Notes: generated from the sequence alone by a model not told the origin. DNA of 64,000 nucleotides from Flaccisagitta enflata (GCA_965153355.1 OZ231128.1:27466001-27530000); one strand, 5' to 3'; counted from the stretch's first letter, positions 36,423 to 59,333 are shown. Made by a program: numbers and translations.

Positions 36423-39400
36423 ATGAGAACAAGATCGCGCTTAAATTCGACGAAAGCGGTAGAAAACAGCCCCAAAAGTCTACCACGGGGTAGGCCCCCA
36501 GGTTCAATCGGCGGCATCGGCTCAATCGGAAGCAGGCAGGCGGCAACTCGCGCGGAAATAGAAGTCGGAGTTCAACGCACACTTAAACCCTTACAATTAG
36601 GCTACGACGAAGGAGGCAGCCATGTTTCTAAAGCGCCAAATCCAAAAAGCGCCAATCAGATCGAATCGAACTTATCGAAACTAAAGGAATTGAGCTCGAC
36701 GATCATCACACTGTCGAATAAAACTACGGATGAAGCCACGACTGCCGAAAAAAACATAGACAAAACCGGAAAGCATCGGCTCGCAAATTGGAAAAAGGGC
36801 ACGGGCAGAAGGCTGCCAAACCGCCCAACTAACCCCAGTGACGAGAATCAAGTTGCAAATGAAAATCGTGATATAACCACACACTGTCTAACCATACCTT
36901 CTTCTCTTTCTATTCCAGATAAGGAGAAAAATACTATTCGTGATAACGAGAAACAAAGCGTCGACAGAAACCACAAAAGAGCACTAAGTGACCCGAATAC
37001 GGAGGAAGAGAACAAGCGTCCCAAGTCGTCATCAAGACCCGAATCTGGTCAAGTGGCTTCACTCGTGTCGTCATTCGAGGGATTCGGCTCGGTCTTCGTC
37101 TTCGGGAGCGACTCGAGTCAAGCCAGCGCCGCGATATCGACAACTCACGTGGCGAGTGAAAGGGTTACAACGGTAAGCTCCAAATCAACCTCGGGTGAAA
37201 TTAACATCGATCACGCGAAAATGGCCGACGACGGAAATGACGAAAACAGACACAAGACGCCTGACAAACCAGACTCACCCTCAAAAAGCGGTAGGAAAAG
37301 CAGAAAGAAAAAAACCAAAGCAAAAAATGGTGTAGTGCTCCCGCCGGTCGCCACGGGAAATGGAGAAGCCGACCAAGACCTGTCGGAAAGTGACGAAGAC
37401 TGCGCCAAGGAAGCACAGCGCAGGATTAACGAGAGAGACGCCGATGATGACCTTCAACCAATGGACATCGACACAAGTCTCCCGACCCACGCGACTAACG
37501 CAAGGAGAACCTCCTCCTCCACATCTCCTAAAAGCAGTGCGCCGACCGTCCCTGCCGCCGCCGCCGCAGCCGCCGCATACACCGACACCAACACCGACAC
37601 CACCACCACAACTACCACCATCTCCTCCGCCGCTTTAACCGCCGCCACATCTGCCTCCTCCGCTGCCGCAGACAACAACGTCGTAACCCTCAGCCTACCA
37701 ACCGGAAATCATACATCAGATGCGCCGCAGGCAACATCGGACAACAACAATGTAGATGGCGCACGCTCCCAACAGGACGCCGGACTGTCTGGAGGCATCC
37801 CGGGAGGATCTGAGGGAAATGATGAAGTGGATCCGAGGACGAGATCATACAGACGGGTGAGAGTACACTGCCCCAACCTCATTAACAACCCGGATATGGA
37901 ACGGTGCATCCATCGCATTGGGGCAAGTCTCATTCGCCAACTTCGCTCTTTCAAACCCGGCATAAGTTGCTCATTCTGCTATTACGACAAAAGAAACGAG
38001 AATTCCATCATCCTTCATATGCACGATGACCGATCTAGAAACGTCGCACTTGACCAAAATGCCTGGGCGACATTCGAACATGGGCCCATCAACGCCCAAC
38101 TTGACGCCCCGAACACGCCAACATTCGAGGTGATTCTCTTCCGCGTCCTTAGCAGTCTCAGGAATGAAGCCATACAGAGATATCTGGAAGCTATGGGGAT
38201 CGAGGTCACATCAGTGATCACAGTCACCAGAGCATCCGATCCCACCAACGCCAACCGCCTGTCCCGCGATGTGAAAATCACAACCACGAGCAAAGAAAAC
38301 GTACGCAAAATCATCAACCCGGGAGGCGGCGTTGCGGAAGGCACGATCGAAATCGGCGTCAGGAAATACTCATGCGATATTTTTCGTGACTTTCGCACGG
38401 GACAGTGTCGCGACTGCCATAGGTACAGACATCACGGGGCCCAGTGTGTCTATGACCGACGTTGTCGCAAATGTGGCCAAGCAGGCCACCACGAGAAGTA
38501 CCCGGAAGGATCTACCAACAAACCCTCCGAATGGCAAAGCAACGTATGCCCCAATGACGTTAAATGTTCCGGATGTGGAGGCGCTCACAGGAGCAACTCA
38601 AAGGACTGCCCAAAAAACATCAATTGGAAGAACATGCTCCAAAGAAGAAGAGAACATCGAGGCGGTAAGCAAGGTGCCACAGACAACCAAGGTAACAATA
38701 CAAACCCGCACCAAATGCCATCCCAAACAGACGGGAGAACACAACAAAACGAGGTAACCTTAGAAACAGCGGCAACATCAGCATCCTGGGCAGATATAAC
38801 CCCTGCGACACAAGAAGAAGTAGGTCCCCCTAGTAGAGATGGCACGGCATGGCCAAGACTAAGAGGGAACGGACAAAGACCAATGACTGAAGAGGCTCAG
38901 AAGTATATAAATGATACTGACTCTCGAATAGCATCACTGGAAAAAAACTGTCAGCGAACTAGTGAAAGGTCAACAGACCCTCCAAGAGCAACAGGAGGCT
39001 ACAAAAAAGGGGCAGAAAAAACGCATGACCGCAATCGAAAGGAAATTTGACATCCAAAATAAGAATCTCAAAGAATTCTTATCAAAACTTACCCAACACA
39101 TTGCCCCAAATGACGCAGGGACGATGATGGGGAACTGGAAAGACCCCGAGGATCCGGAGAATAAGGATCAATCCGATGCAGAAGGAGATGAAGAGGAAGA
39201 GTCGTCTTCAGAATCGAGTGACGATGACACCGCAACACCCATAGCGCCAGATAGCTCGTCCCGCAGCAGGTTGGCAGCCAGTAAGTCGGTAGGAGACGAT
39301 AACCGAAAACAAGCTAGCTATATACAACCTGTGACCGAAAAATCTCACATAGGTGTCGGCAGCGGAGGTCAAGAAGTCCCCGATTCGGGAGTCAGGACAT

Positions 39401-39732
39401 CCGTTACAGCGACGGGCAGCTCGAAAGGTACAGAGAGCAGGTCATCACCGCCAACGATGCCAATGATGCCGCAACTGGACCCGCAGGATCTGAAGAAGTT
39501 GCAGGCAACCACAGGTCAGGCAATGGGGCTGAAAAATGTCGACCTGTCCAATGCCCAATTAGCTTATATGGGCAATCTGCTAGTAATCAACACAAAAACC
39601 ATATCCGGTATCCCAGAATCGTGGACACAAGCGTCGTCAAACCAAAGACCCCGAGATCCTTTGGTCGAGGTAGTCCATATCCCGATGATGTCGGCGAGCA
39701 GCCTGGAGGACAACAACAACAAAAATGGATAA
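36423..39732 (+). CDS. LINE ORF1 protein, one frameshift
   Basis: The frame is open from 36,192, but its first ATG is at 36,423. About 480 residues are disordered and rich in Ser/Thr/Asn/Lys, including an Ala/Thr tract (37,555-37,670). A globular region and zinc knuckles follow, as in Jockey-type ORF1 proteins. Knuckle 1 is CRDCHRYRHHGAQC (C-x2-C-x4-H-x4-C). Knuckle 2 is CRKCGQAGHHEKY and lacks its last Cys. Knuckle 3 is CSGCGGAHRSNSKDC. This frame stops at 39,050. The coiled coil that begins ALRIASLEK-like before 38,940 continues in the +1 frame to TAA at 39,730-39,732, through an acidic EEEESSSESSDDD stretch. A run of seven A's at 38,941-38,947 is the likely place of a one-base insertion. 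This copy is therefore probably inactive unless the shift is an assembly error. Confidence 0.75.
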
Positions 39733-42673
39733 CATCAGATGCACCGCCGTCAATAGCAATGGTAACTTCACAAGATTGACACAACTTGTAAATAGAATAA
39801 ATTGTAAAGAATGTACAAACGACGTTTTCATTATAAACGATTGCCGACTCCACGTAGAAGACGAAGACAAAACGACACTTAAGAACCACAATGTCATAAT
39901 TAAAAACGACCCGAAACGTGAAAGATACGCCGGAGGAGTGGCAATGGCCATCCCAAAAAAATATTTCGTTACTCCAATCGATACTAGGAATAAAGAATCT
40001 ATGATCTGTAAAGTAGTGATCGGAAATGAAAACATCATCATTGGAACCCAATATGTGCATCCCGGAAATGAAATCGACGACTTGCTAATCACCACTTTAA
40101 CAAACACTGCGGGGACGGAATATCCAGCGATACTACTCGGCGACTTCAACTCAAGCCTACGCTCCTTCGGAAGCAACTTTGACTCAACGAGTGGTGAGGT
40201 ACTCCGCATCCTAACAGAATCAAACGACCTCTCATATGTGAAAAATAAAATCCCAACGTACATCAATAACAAACGTGGCGACGATAACGTCCTCGACATG
40301 TGTTTTGTGAATAGAAAAGCAAACGAAATTCTTATGTGCTACAGTGTCGACGACCCCATCGGAAGCGATCATCTCCCGATCTCCCTACATCTGAGAATGC
40401 AACAACGCAATCAACCTGTGTACATAGATATAGTGAATGACGAACAACTACGTGAGAACATCGACCGTTACCTCCTGGAAAGACCGAGTAAAATAAACCT
40501 CCACCAGCGATTTGACGCTAAAACGATCGACAAAGAAATTGTGAACTTCACCGAGTGCATCGTAAGCGGGAAAAAAGACGCAACGCATACCAAACGCCTC
40601 AGAACAAACGACGGCGTCGTACTCAGCGCCGAAACCAACGCACTAATCGCAGAACGACGACGTCTTATAAGGAAACGCACTCGTAATAAAGCGAACTTCA
40701 CATCACCCGAACGCCAACGATCAAACTTCCTCGAACGTGAAATAAAGCGCCAAATCAAAAAAGACGAAGAACAGCATCTCAAACACAAGAGAACGGAAAT
40801 ATTAAAAGAAAGTTGTCCAAAGAAACGCTGGAAAAAAATGAACGCGATTATGAACCGGAACAACAAAAGCGCATCTTTTAAAGCCTTAACACGAGATGAC
40901 GGAAGCAAATGTCAAAATCGGCAAGAGAATGTGGAGACGCACGCCAATCGACTCGAGCAAACGTGCAACCTCGACGATGATCCTCGTATTGACAACGCCT
41001 TCACAGAAGCCGTCGACAACCATCTAAATAGTGATTACTGTGACATAGGAGAACCAACAATCTGCAACAACATCGACGAAATCGCATTCGATGACGAGAG
41101 AACCTTCATGATGACGACTGAAGAAGAAACAACTAACTTAATCAAAGCAATCAAACCAACCGGGGCAGCGGGCCCCGATGGTATCGACCACTACCTACTC
41201 AAACGATTTACTAACCTTGCTATCAAAAGATTAGTGAATATCTTCAACGCCTGTGTAGCGACATCATACTTCCCGAAATCATGGAAGCTCAGTTGGGTTA
41301 CAATGATCCCCAAACCAGGAAAAGACTCGACAAAAAGTGGTAACTATCGCCCCATTTCACTCTGCGCCACAATGGGGAAAATCCTCGAAAAAATATACCT
41401 AAAATCCTTCAACAGATTCCTAGACGAAAACAACAAACGACGCGCTCGTCAATGTGGCTTTGCTAAAGGTCGCAGTGCACAGGAATCGATTATAAAGTTA
41501 GCTGACGATATATCAAACGCCTTCAAAAAGGGACAACACGTCATCGGCGTCTTCATCGACCTCGAAAAAGCGTTTGACAAATTATGGCACAACGGTGTCC
41601 TCTACAAACTCCTTAAAGACGAAGCTCCACTCCCGCTCGTAAAAATAATAGCGAGTTTCCTCCTAAACCGCACATTCCAAATAAAGGACGGCGACATCCT
41701 CTCGACAATCAGAGAACTGAGCGCATCGGCCCCCCAAGGCGGCACGTCGAGCCCACCCATCTTCACCTACTACATTGCAGATGTGCCCGGATCCGACACC
41801 ATGGACGTCGTTTGTACTTGCAGCGATGGATCCGGTTACGCCGATGACAACGCCGAATGGAGGGCCTTTCTAAAAACAAAATCAGGCCTCCGCATAGCTG
41901 AAGTGGAAATTCAAAAATACCTTGACGCCCTTCAAAGGTGGGGGAGCCAGTGGCGCATGCTCCCAAGCCCCATTAAAACGGAAGTAATGATCTTCAGTGA
42001 CTCAATGCTCAATAGAAACCATGAGACGTCACTACAACTCTTTGGCCAACGACTGAGAACAGTCAAAGAAGTGTGTTTCCTCGGCGTAACCTTTGACCAA
42101 GGTATGACATGGGCTAAACACATAAACAAACTCATCCAAAAAGCAACTCCGCGCAGCATACAAATAAGACGATTAGCCTCCTCCTTATACGGACGCGATA
42201 ACGGGCTCATCCTGCAATTGGTAAACAGCTTAATCATCTCACTATTCGACTACAGCTCGGTCGCATGGATCAACGCAGCCACATGCCATTGGAATAAGAT
42301 CCACCAATGCCAAATGAGAACGCTTAAAGGCATACTCAACGTCCCTCGACGAACACCTGACCACGCGGTATTCAACATAATAAACACCCCCTCCTTCAAA
42401 GAAATCATCCAATCTCGGGCATCAAACATATTCTGTGCAATGAACAACAACAACCCGAATATGACCAAATTTCAAACGCGCTGTGTTACCAGCAACAGAA
42501 GCAAATTCAAAAGTCCTTTTGAAAAGTTGACGACCCTTTCGGGACTTGACGACCGCCTAACAAACACCAACTGTATCATATGTACCTATACTCCAGACGG
42601 TATGACGAAACCACTGCCACGACCATCTACCCATAAACTATGCTCTTTACACAGGCCAACAACATCGTCCTAA
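39725..42673 (+). CDS. LINE ORF2: endonuclease and reverse transcriptase
   Basis: 982 codons, ATG at 39,725 inside the end of ORF1 (ATGGATAA overlap). Residues 1-230 form an APE-type endonuclease: YAGGVAMAI, LLGDFNSS, NVLDMCF and GSDHLPI are in order. Where the catalytic Glu is expected the text reads FIINDCRL. From about residue 470 comes a Jockey-like reverse transcriptase: PTGAAGPDGID, PKPGKDSTKSGNYRPISL, GVFIDLEKAFDKLWH (first Asp), SAPQGGTSSPP, GYADDNAEW (catalytic DD) and FLGVTFD. A C-terminal region of about 250 residues follows, without RNase H. It nicks target DNA and copies the element RNA there. The frame is intact. Confidence 0.88.
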   Translation: MDNIRCTAVNSNGNFTRLTQLVNRINCKECTNDVFIINDCRLHVEDEDKTTLKNHNVIIKNDPKRERYAGGVAMAIPKKYFVTPIDTRNKESMICKVVIGNENIIIGTQYVHPGNEIDDLLITTLTNTAGTEYPAILLGDFNSSLRSFGSNFDSTSGEVLRILTESNDLSYVKNKIPTYINNKRGDDNVLDMCFVNRKANEILMCYSVDDPIGSDHLPISLHLRMQQRNQPVYIDIVNDEQLRENIDRYLLERPSKINLHQRFDAKTIDKEIVNFTECIVSGKKDATHTKRLRTNDGVVLSAETNALIAERRRLIRKRTRNKANFTSPERQRSNFLEREIKRQIKKDEEQHLKHKRTEILKESCPKKRWKKMNAIMNRNNKSASFKALTRDDGSKCQNRQENVETHANRLEQTCNLDDDPRIDNAFTEAVDNHLNSDYCDIGEPTICNNIDEIAFDDERTFMMTTEEETTNLIKAIKPTGAAGPDGIDHYLLKRFTNLAIKRLVNIFNACVATSYFPKSWKLSWVTMIPKPGKDSTKSGNYRPISLCATMGKILEKIYLKSFNRFLDENNKRRARQCGFAKGRSAQESIIKLADDISNAFKKGQHVIGVFIDLEKAFDKLWHNGVLYKLLKDEAPLPLVKIIASFLLNRTFQIKDGDILSTIRELSASAPQGGTSSPPIFTYYIADVPGSDTMDVVCTCSDGSGYADDNAEWRAFLKTKSGLRIAEVEIQKYLDALQRWGSQWRMLPSPIKTEVMIFSDSMLNRNHETSLQLFGQRLRTVKEVCFLGVTFDQGMTWAKHINKLIQKATPRSIQIRRLASSLYGRDNGLILQLVNSLIISLFDYSSVAWINAATCHWNKIHQCQMRTLKGILNVPRRTPDHAVFNIINTPSFKEIIQSRASNIFCAMNNNNPNMTKFQTRCVTSNRSKFKSPFEKLTTLSGLDDRLTNTNCIICTYTPDGMTKPLPRPSTHKLCSLHRPTTSS

Positions 42674-42942
42674 TATGTTCCTGGGCAGCAAAAGCAATCC
42701 TGACAGAAAGATACCCAAAGATCTGTGGGATTGATATCGGTTTCATTATTGATAAAGCTGTAGAATTCTTCCAGTACAGCATCTGTACCAGTAATAACAT
42801 GGTGACAATCAGATTTAATAATCCATACTCTTCTATGTTTGGTTCCTCGGTTACATACTCAAATAATCAACATAATGTTGCAACTATTCACAGGTCTTCT
42901 CACCTCCACAAAACAAAACCCTTTTCATTCTGCCCCCCCCAG

Positions 42943-43914
42943 ATGGCAAAGCGGCCGAACAGAGAAAGTCGGGAGACAGACGTCGAAGGCGATAGAGAGC
43001 GAGGAAGACGCCGCACTGATGTCAATGAAGAGGAGGGTGCAACCGCTCCATCCTTACCTCCGTCACGCGATAGTTCGAGACGCCGAAGCAGCCGACGAGC
43101 CACTGGGTACAACACACCGGCCGAATCCCCAGAGTACCTTCCACGCAGCTCCGACTCCCGCACGGAACAGCGCGGCAATGCTCACGCTGACAATCGCAAC
43201 GAACCTCGCGTCGAATCCCGCTCCACACGCGCCGAAACCCGAGTGGAACCTCGCTGCTCTACCCGCGGATCGGATCGATCTCCCGACATCCCTCGTCAGG
43301 ACCGCGCAAATCAACCAAGGCGCACCACCAGTCGCAGAGGGTTAGACGAAGACGAACAAGCCCCCGACCCCGAAGATCCGTTTGCCCGGGACCAGGAAGA
43401 ACAAAAGCAGGACGACGAAGCCTGGAGAGCGTTCATGAAAAGAAGACGTCTTGATCAGGCATCCTTCCGCAATGGCGTCTCCAAGAAGCCCGTCGGGTGG
43501 ATCATAAACGACTGGGAAGCATGGAGAAGTGCAGAACGTGTCAGAGCGGAAAGAATGGAATTCCGCAATCACCCAGACTCCCGCCCGCCACCGCCTCCCC
43601 CTCCTCCAAGTCAGCTGGAGGAAATTAGTCCAGAAGAAGACGAGGGGGAAGAAGAAGACGCAAACGCCGACGACGACTGCGTTCTCCTCTCCCACATCCG
43701 GTCACCAATCGCCGGCAATGCCCCGCCGTCAAGCAAGGTCAAAGCCGCTAGTGCCGCGATTACTGCGGACATCAAACACAGAAGCACGAGAGAAGCAGCT
43801 GCTGGAGCAATCCAAAAGGCCTTCAAGACGCCAGAGGTGAAGAAGACTGCAAGGAAGACTGCGATAAGTCATGACGTAAACCCTTTAATCTTATTCATTA
43901 TCCGCAGAATCTAA
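42943..43914 (+). CDS. third ORF downstream of LINE ORF2, function unknown
   Basis: ATG at 42,943 sits right after a TTCTGCCCCCCCCAG acceptor-like tract. About 323 codons follow: a basic, Arg/Glu/Ser-rich first half (RESRETDVEGDRERGRRR), a middle block KKPVGWIINDWEAWRSAER, eight prolines, acidic EEDEGEEEDANADDD, and a helix-prone C-terminus. The same frame is open up to 42,640 and overlaps ORF2, but the AT-rich part 42,674-42,940 does not look coding. It could be an extra LINE ORF, the start of a second element, or a host exon. Not recognised. Confidence 0.5.
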   Translation: MAKRPNRESRETDVEGDRERGRRRTDVNEEEGATAPSLPPSRDSSRRRSSRRATGYNTPAESPEYLPRSSDSRTEQRGNAHADNRNEPRVESRSTRAETRVEPRCSTRGSDRSPDIPRQDRANQPRRTTSRRGLDEDEQAPDPEDPFARDQEEQKQDDEAWRAFMKRRRLDQASFRNGVSKKPVGWIINDWEAWRSAERVRAERMEFRNHPDSRPPPPPPPPSQLEEISPEEDEGEEEDANADDDCVLLSHIRSPIAGNAPPSSKVKAASAAITADIKHRSTREAAAGAIQKAFKTPEVKKTARKTAISHDVNPLILFIIRRI

Positions 43915-44126
43915 AAGTCTAAAAATGGAAACGATGGTCAAAATGACTGCAAATACGTAATCTGAACCCAATCAAATGCAACGAAATCGAAAAAAAAGAT
44001 CGTATGACTCGTTCACCGAACAAAACAGACAATGACATTCTGGCTGACAGAAAGACAGCGAACATTGATGGTACAGACAGAAAGACAGCGAACATTGATG
44101 GTACAGACAGAAATAGACGGACCGAT

Positions 44127-44330
<204 letters not shown>

Positions 44331-44465
44331 TTGTTTTCTAAGACAGAGCGACAAATCTAGCAGTTAATCGATGAGCTCAAATAAAAGCCAAATCGTGAGA
44401 AGTGAGAACTCTCATTTTTGTTGTTTGTGCATTCACCTCGTGGTAAAAGCCACGGAGAAATGAGG

Positions 44466-44705
<240 letters not shown>

Positions 44706-45590
44706 ATAGAAATCGAGAAATTTTTAATCGCAGTTTTGCCGCTCGTTTGTAGAAACCATTTCCCGAGGATGATGTAACAGAAATTCTCATTTTCGTATTG
44801 TTACTTTTTTAATTCAACGGGTAAGAATTTTAAGCTTCAAGTTATAAAGATTCGAAAACCTAATTTGCATATTGTCGTAAATATGAAAATGTGGACAAGT
44901 TACCTATGCAAGATTGATCGGGGTATAGTAATTTTTGAATCGACCAGAAATACGTCAATTTACATTAACTGATTCAAATCACATACATAATACTCCAAAG
45001 AAAGCCTAGATACTTCGAATATTTCTACATTATAAAGCGAACATGTCATATTTCAAGAAAAATTTCAATTTTTCCAGAAAGCAACTGAGATTAAGACCAT
45101 ACTTACCAGGATCATTTCTGTAGTATGTGTCCCAGGTCTCTTGAGCTATCATGTTCATACACCACAAACCACGATGATGAGCTGAAAAGTCTCCTCCTGA
45201 GCGGGAACCATCAGTCACCCTCTAGGTTGACTCGCCTGATGACCGTTCTTCTCTCCCTCGGGAGGGATGATGGGGGAGGCTCAAGCTGAGTGGCTTTTTC
45301 TCCGATATTCCTGAAAACTACGATATTCCTGAAAACTACGCTGTTCTCGAAGCGACTTGTTTCGTAAATACCGACTGGCTGGATGAGGCGTAACGCCGCG
45401 CACGACGTCGGCTATCACAAAGTATCATTCAGTTGGTTCGTCAGTCAGACTTTCAGTAAGGCCATATATCCAATTTACCGGGCTATTCGGCGTTGATAAG
45501 CTTGCCCTTGCCCAAATTCATAGGCGCCCTCTTGCACCTATTTGTCTGCCCACAACCGTGCATGGGTTTTAAGGCATGCTCTTTCTTGTT
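44706..45590. other. no supported gene except one candidate exon
   Basis: AT-rich, then a more GC-rich part with a duplicated GATATTCCTGAAAACTAC (45,312-45,347). The preceding myosin exon is expected upstream of 45,799; I could not find it here. Confidence 0.4.
45107..45181 (-). CDS. possible internal exon with consensus donor
   Basis: Minus strand: acceptor gagacttttcag, then 75 bases open in one frame (HHRGLWCMNMIAQETW and DTYYRNDP), donor G|gtaagt. The GLW...C pattern recalls the first extracellular loop of claudin/PMP22-type proteins, but only weakly. No neighbouring exon identified. Confidence 0.25.
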
Positions 45591-45591
45591 C

Positions 45592-45792
45592 TTAGTTGCG
45601 GACACACAACTCTATAAGAGGCTCTGTCCGTCCGTTGGTTCGTCTGTGGTGATCAAGTTGAAAAGTGGCAAAACGAGTGTTTTAAACACTCTTTGTGTAT
45701 GTTTGGTGTTTGAGGGATGTGGGTCGGGAGTTCGGGTGTGATGCCCCTGCCCACCCGTCCGCCACGATATGGTGACCCCGCGTCACATGTTT
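45592..45792 (-). mobile_element. hairpin-ended element touching a myosin splice acceptor
   Basis: Reverse copy: TTAGTTGCGGACACACAACT, CTATAAGAGGCTCTGTCCGT, a T/G-rich middle, CCCCTGCCCACCCGTCCGCC, and end CGCGTCACATGTTT. Six bases after the element end is the AG that starts myosin exon 45,799. The element's last T's form part of the pyrimidine tract. Confidence 0.75.
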
Positions 45793-45798
45793 CTTCAG

Positions 45799-56185
<10,387 letters not shown>

Positions 56186-57987
56186 GTAAAAACGCGGTTG
56201 GGAACGGGATAAGATGCGTTATTAGCAATGATCTAGCGAATGGCGTAATGCTGGGCACACGTCCGTTACTATGATGCGGGGAAATTAGAGTAAATGTAAC
56301 CGCCCGACTGTTTAAGCCAAAAAATTATAATAAGGACAAGAGCCTTAGGAGCTCTTACTGGTGTTTAATCTACCAATTTACTCTGAGTCAACTTAAAATT
56401 CTAGAATATGCTACTACGTAATGGCAAGTGTCACGTTTCGGCAGCAAGCAGGGGTGCCCGACTCTCCAACATCTTAAGAGTTACCAGGCTTGAGCTATGG
56501 CTTTGAACTATGAATCAATGGTTTGATGTCATCCCTAATAGTCAGGTGTATATTGTCAAACCTATTTTTGAGACACTCGTGACCCCTAGGGGGCCCTTAA
56601 TTAGGGTCAAATGGTCAAATTTGGCTTGTCTCCTGCTTGTCTCCACATGAAAAGTGCAAGCAGAAGCAATCAAAAAATATCTAAATGGACCATATCATGA
56701 CTCCTTATCATTTATCATCAATCACTTGAAACATACAAAAAATTTGTTTGAGCTCCGTTGACAATAAGTTCCTTAAAAACGGTTTTCTAGCGATCAGTAC
56801 ACCCTCTCTATTTTTGAGCAAAATTTAACTCAGATCACAGTATATTAATTATTATTTTTTTAAACTTAACTTTACTTCATAGTTAAGCATATTATGTTTG
56901 TTTGTCTGAAAGACAACTACATGAAGGTCATATTTCCCAAATTTCATGTTTCCAAGTGGCTCCAAAGCGGCTCAATTGCATTTTTTCTAGAGCGTATCAA
57001 TTCGCGCACACCCCCAGATTTGTTCCTAACGCATACCTAACGCTTAAGATATGCCACTATGGCGTGAAAACGAAACAATTTACACAAAATCTGATCACAC
57101 CACGTGAAAGAGCGTGAAATTTTGAATCTACACTGAAAATTTCAAGTCTTAACTACCAGACGTTTGGTCACAATGAAATTTTACATTTTGTTGGTCCTGA
57201 AGTGTGAACAGAATTGATACGCTCATCGACGGCTCATCGTAGTTAATTTTTTGTTTCCACACAGCGCTCCTCACACAAATGCGCGATGCTTTTGTGTCTT
57301 AATTTGATAATATTTCTTAAAACTAAAATTGGCATATCTCAGGTACTGTTCGAGCTAGCCCATTGAAATTTTGCATGGTTGGTACCTAGACCAAGAGGGT
57401 CTTTTGCTTAAATTCTGATGCGACCTACAGAATGTCAAGCAGTCCAACCAGACCAACCAGCCTACCAGATGAAAAAATGAAAAAATGGCATAACTTCTAA
57501 AGTAATTGTCCGATTTGGTTGAAATTTTTCATGAAGCTTCCTTTAAAGATTCCTTGTCACTGGCATAAAAAAGAGCTTGGGGAAAAAATATTTTCTTCCG
57601 ACAGCCCACCCAGCCAGAAATGGTACTTATAGAGATTTTTTTAAAAAACTAAAAAAATTCAAAAAAATTTCAGAAACATGATCTTACATGTTTGCTTGAA
57701 CCTTATCAATAAGAATTTCGCTGTCATATTGATTTCTTAGTTGTATTTAGCTAAATTTTCTAGTAACAAAATTGCCAACGATATCTATTTAAGCCTAATT
57801 TGCATGAAAAATGAGCTTACTTAAGAAAATCCAAGTATGGATTCATATGTAAGAATAGGTAAGCTACATGATGATGTATGGTTTTGTTCAATATTCAAAC
57901 ATGTAAATTTGATGAATTTCATCCCGTCCATGTTGGGTTAGCATGACACAAGCCTAATATATCAATGTATGTGTTATTGTTGGGCAG
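56186..57987. other. 1.8-kb myosin intron
   Basis: AT-rich, no exon. Near 56,345 it contains AGAGCCTTAGGAGCTCTTAC and TGGTGTTTAATCT, an inverted relative of the piece near 35,020. A TTGGGCAG acceptor closes it. Confidence 0.55.
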
Positions 57988-58466
57988 ATATTCTGTGATT
58001 TGTCCATCGACATTCGCGAAATTAGCTTCTGATCCACGCGCTTGCGCACAGAAATCGCTGGTAGAAGCCGGACTCAACCCAGACAATTTCAGATGCGGCA
58101 CCACAAAGGTGAATAGGGAAAATCATACGGAACGTTTAGTAACTCCATCATTGACATTTAGAAACTACGGCATTGCGTAGTCCTTCTATCTCGACTTTTC
58201 AGCATTGATTTATTTTGTCTTTTTGTATTTAATTTCATCAAGGTTATGTTCCGAGCGGGAAAACTGGCCGAGCTCGAGGATATACGAGAACAAAGGTGAC
58301 ATGGCCAATTAACAGTAGTACCAGTAAACCAACGTGTATGAGTGGCACACCGGTGGTAAAGAGGTTCCTTTAATTTTAAATATGTAAAAACGAAAGAAAA
58401 GAAGTCGGGTACGGGACAGAAACCATAGAATTGAAACAAAAAAACAACGAAACAAACAAAGAAGCA

Positions 58467-58546
<80 letters not shown>

Positions 58547-58602
58547 GAAACAAACAAAGAAAGAGAATCAAACAAAGAAGCAAAGGAAGAGAGAAAGAAG
58601 GA

Positions 58603-58670
<68 letters not shown>

Positions 58671-58692
58671 AAAAGAAACAAACAAAGAAGCA

Positions 58693-58724
<32 letters not shown>

Positions 58725-58806
58725 AAAAGAAACAAACAAAGAAGCAAAGAAAGAAAGAAAGAAAGAAAGAAAGTAAGAAAGAAAGAAACAAAGAAAGAAA
58801 GAAAGA

Positions 58807-58846
<40 letters not shown>

Positions 58847-58887
58847 GAGTGAGTGAGTGAGTGAGTGAGTGAGTGAGTGAGTGAGTG

Positions 58888-58926
<39 letters not shown>

Positions 58927-59247
58927 GAAAAATTCAAAAAGAAAGAATGGAAAACAGAAAGAAACGAAACAATAGCGCAAATTCGGACTTAACAGACGAT
59001 ATGTGAGCGAGAAGATTGTCAACTGATCTTATTGCGTGAAACGCGATCAAATTATCCAAAAGAATTTCTGAGCATAATAACTTTCTTTTGTCTTTTCATT
59101 AAAAGATTAAGCGGCATCATTACGAAGATGCAATGTCACGCCCGAAGGATTCTCGTCTGGAATATCGACTTCGCCGCCAAAAAGGCGCAAAAGAACGCCT
59201 TAGCCGCCATACAAAGAAATATCAGAATCTATAACGCCGCTAAAGTA

Positions 59248-59333
<86 letters not shown>

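Larger units (their letters stand above)
35970..43960 (+). mobile_element. Jockey-like non-LTR retrotransposon (LINE), nearly full length
   Basis: The order is 5' untranslated part, ORF1 (Gag-like, zinc knuckles), ORF2 (APE-type endonuclease plus reverse transcriptase), and a third ORF. No LTRs and no RNase H domain are seen, and ORF2 lies after ORF1 with an 8-base overlap. Endpoints are estimates: a GGGTGTTCCGGGATCGC-like start near 35,975 and an A-rich AATCGAAAAAAAAGATCG near 43,990. No target duplication was recognised. It has the same orientation as the myosin exons to its right. Confidence 0.8.

Noticed and set aside
38942-38948. A AAA AAC heptamer in the right register for a -1 ribosomal frameshift
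   Set aside because: The -1 frame meets TAG at 38,960, within five codons. The continuing coiled coil is in the +1 frame, so a one-base insertion explains the data better.
45312-45395. Open reading DIPENYDIPENYAVLEATC ending in TAA
   Set aside because: It rests on an 18-bp tandem duplication, has no clear acceptor, and does not match the missing myosin exon.
58158-58937. Ser/Phe/Leu-rich minus ORF of 259 codons
   Set aside because: Made by the (GAAA)n and (GTGA)n tract opposite myosin exon 58,243.
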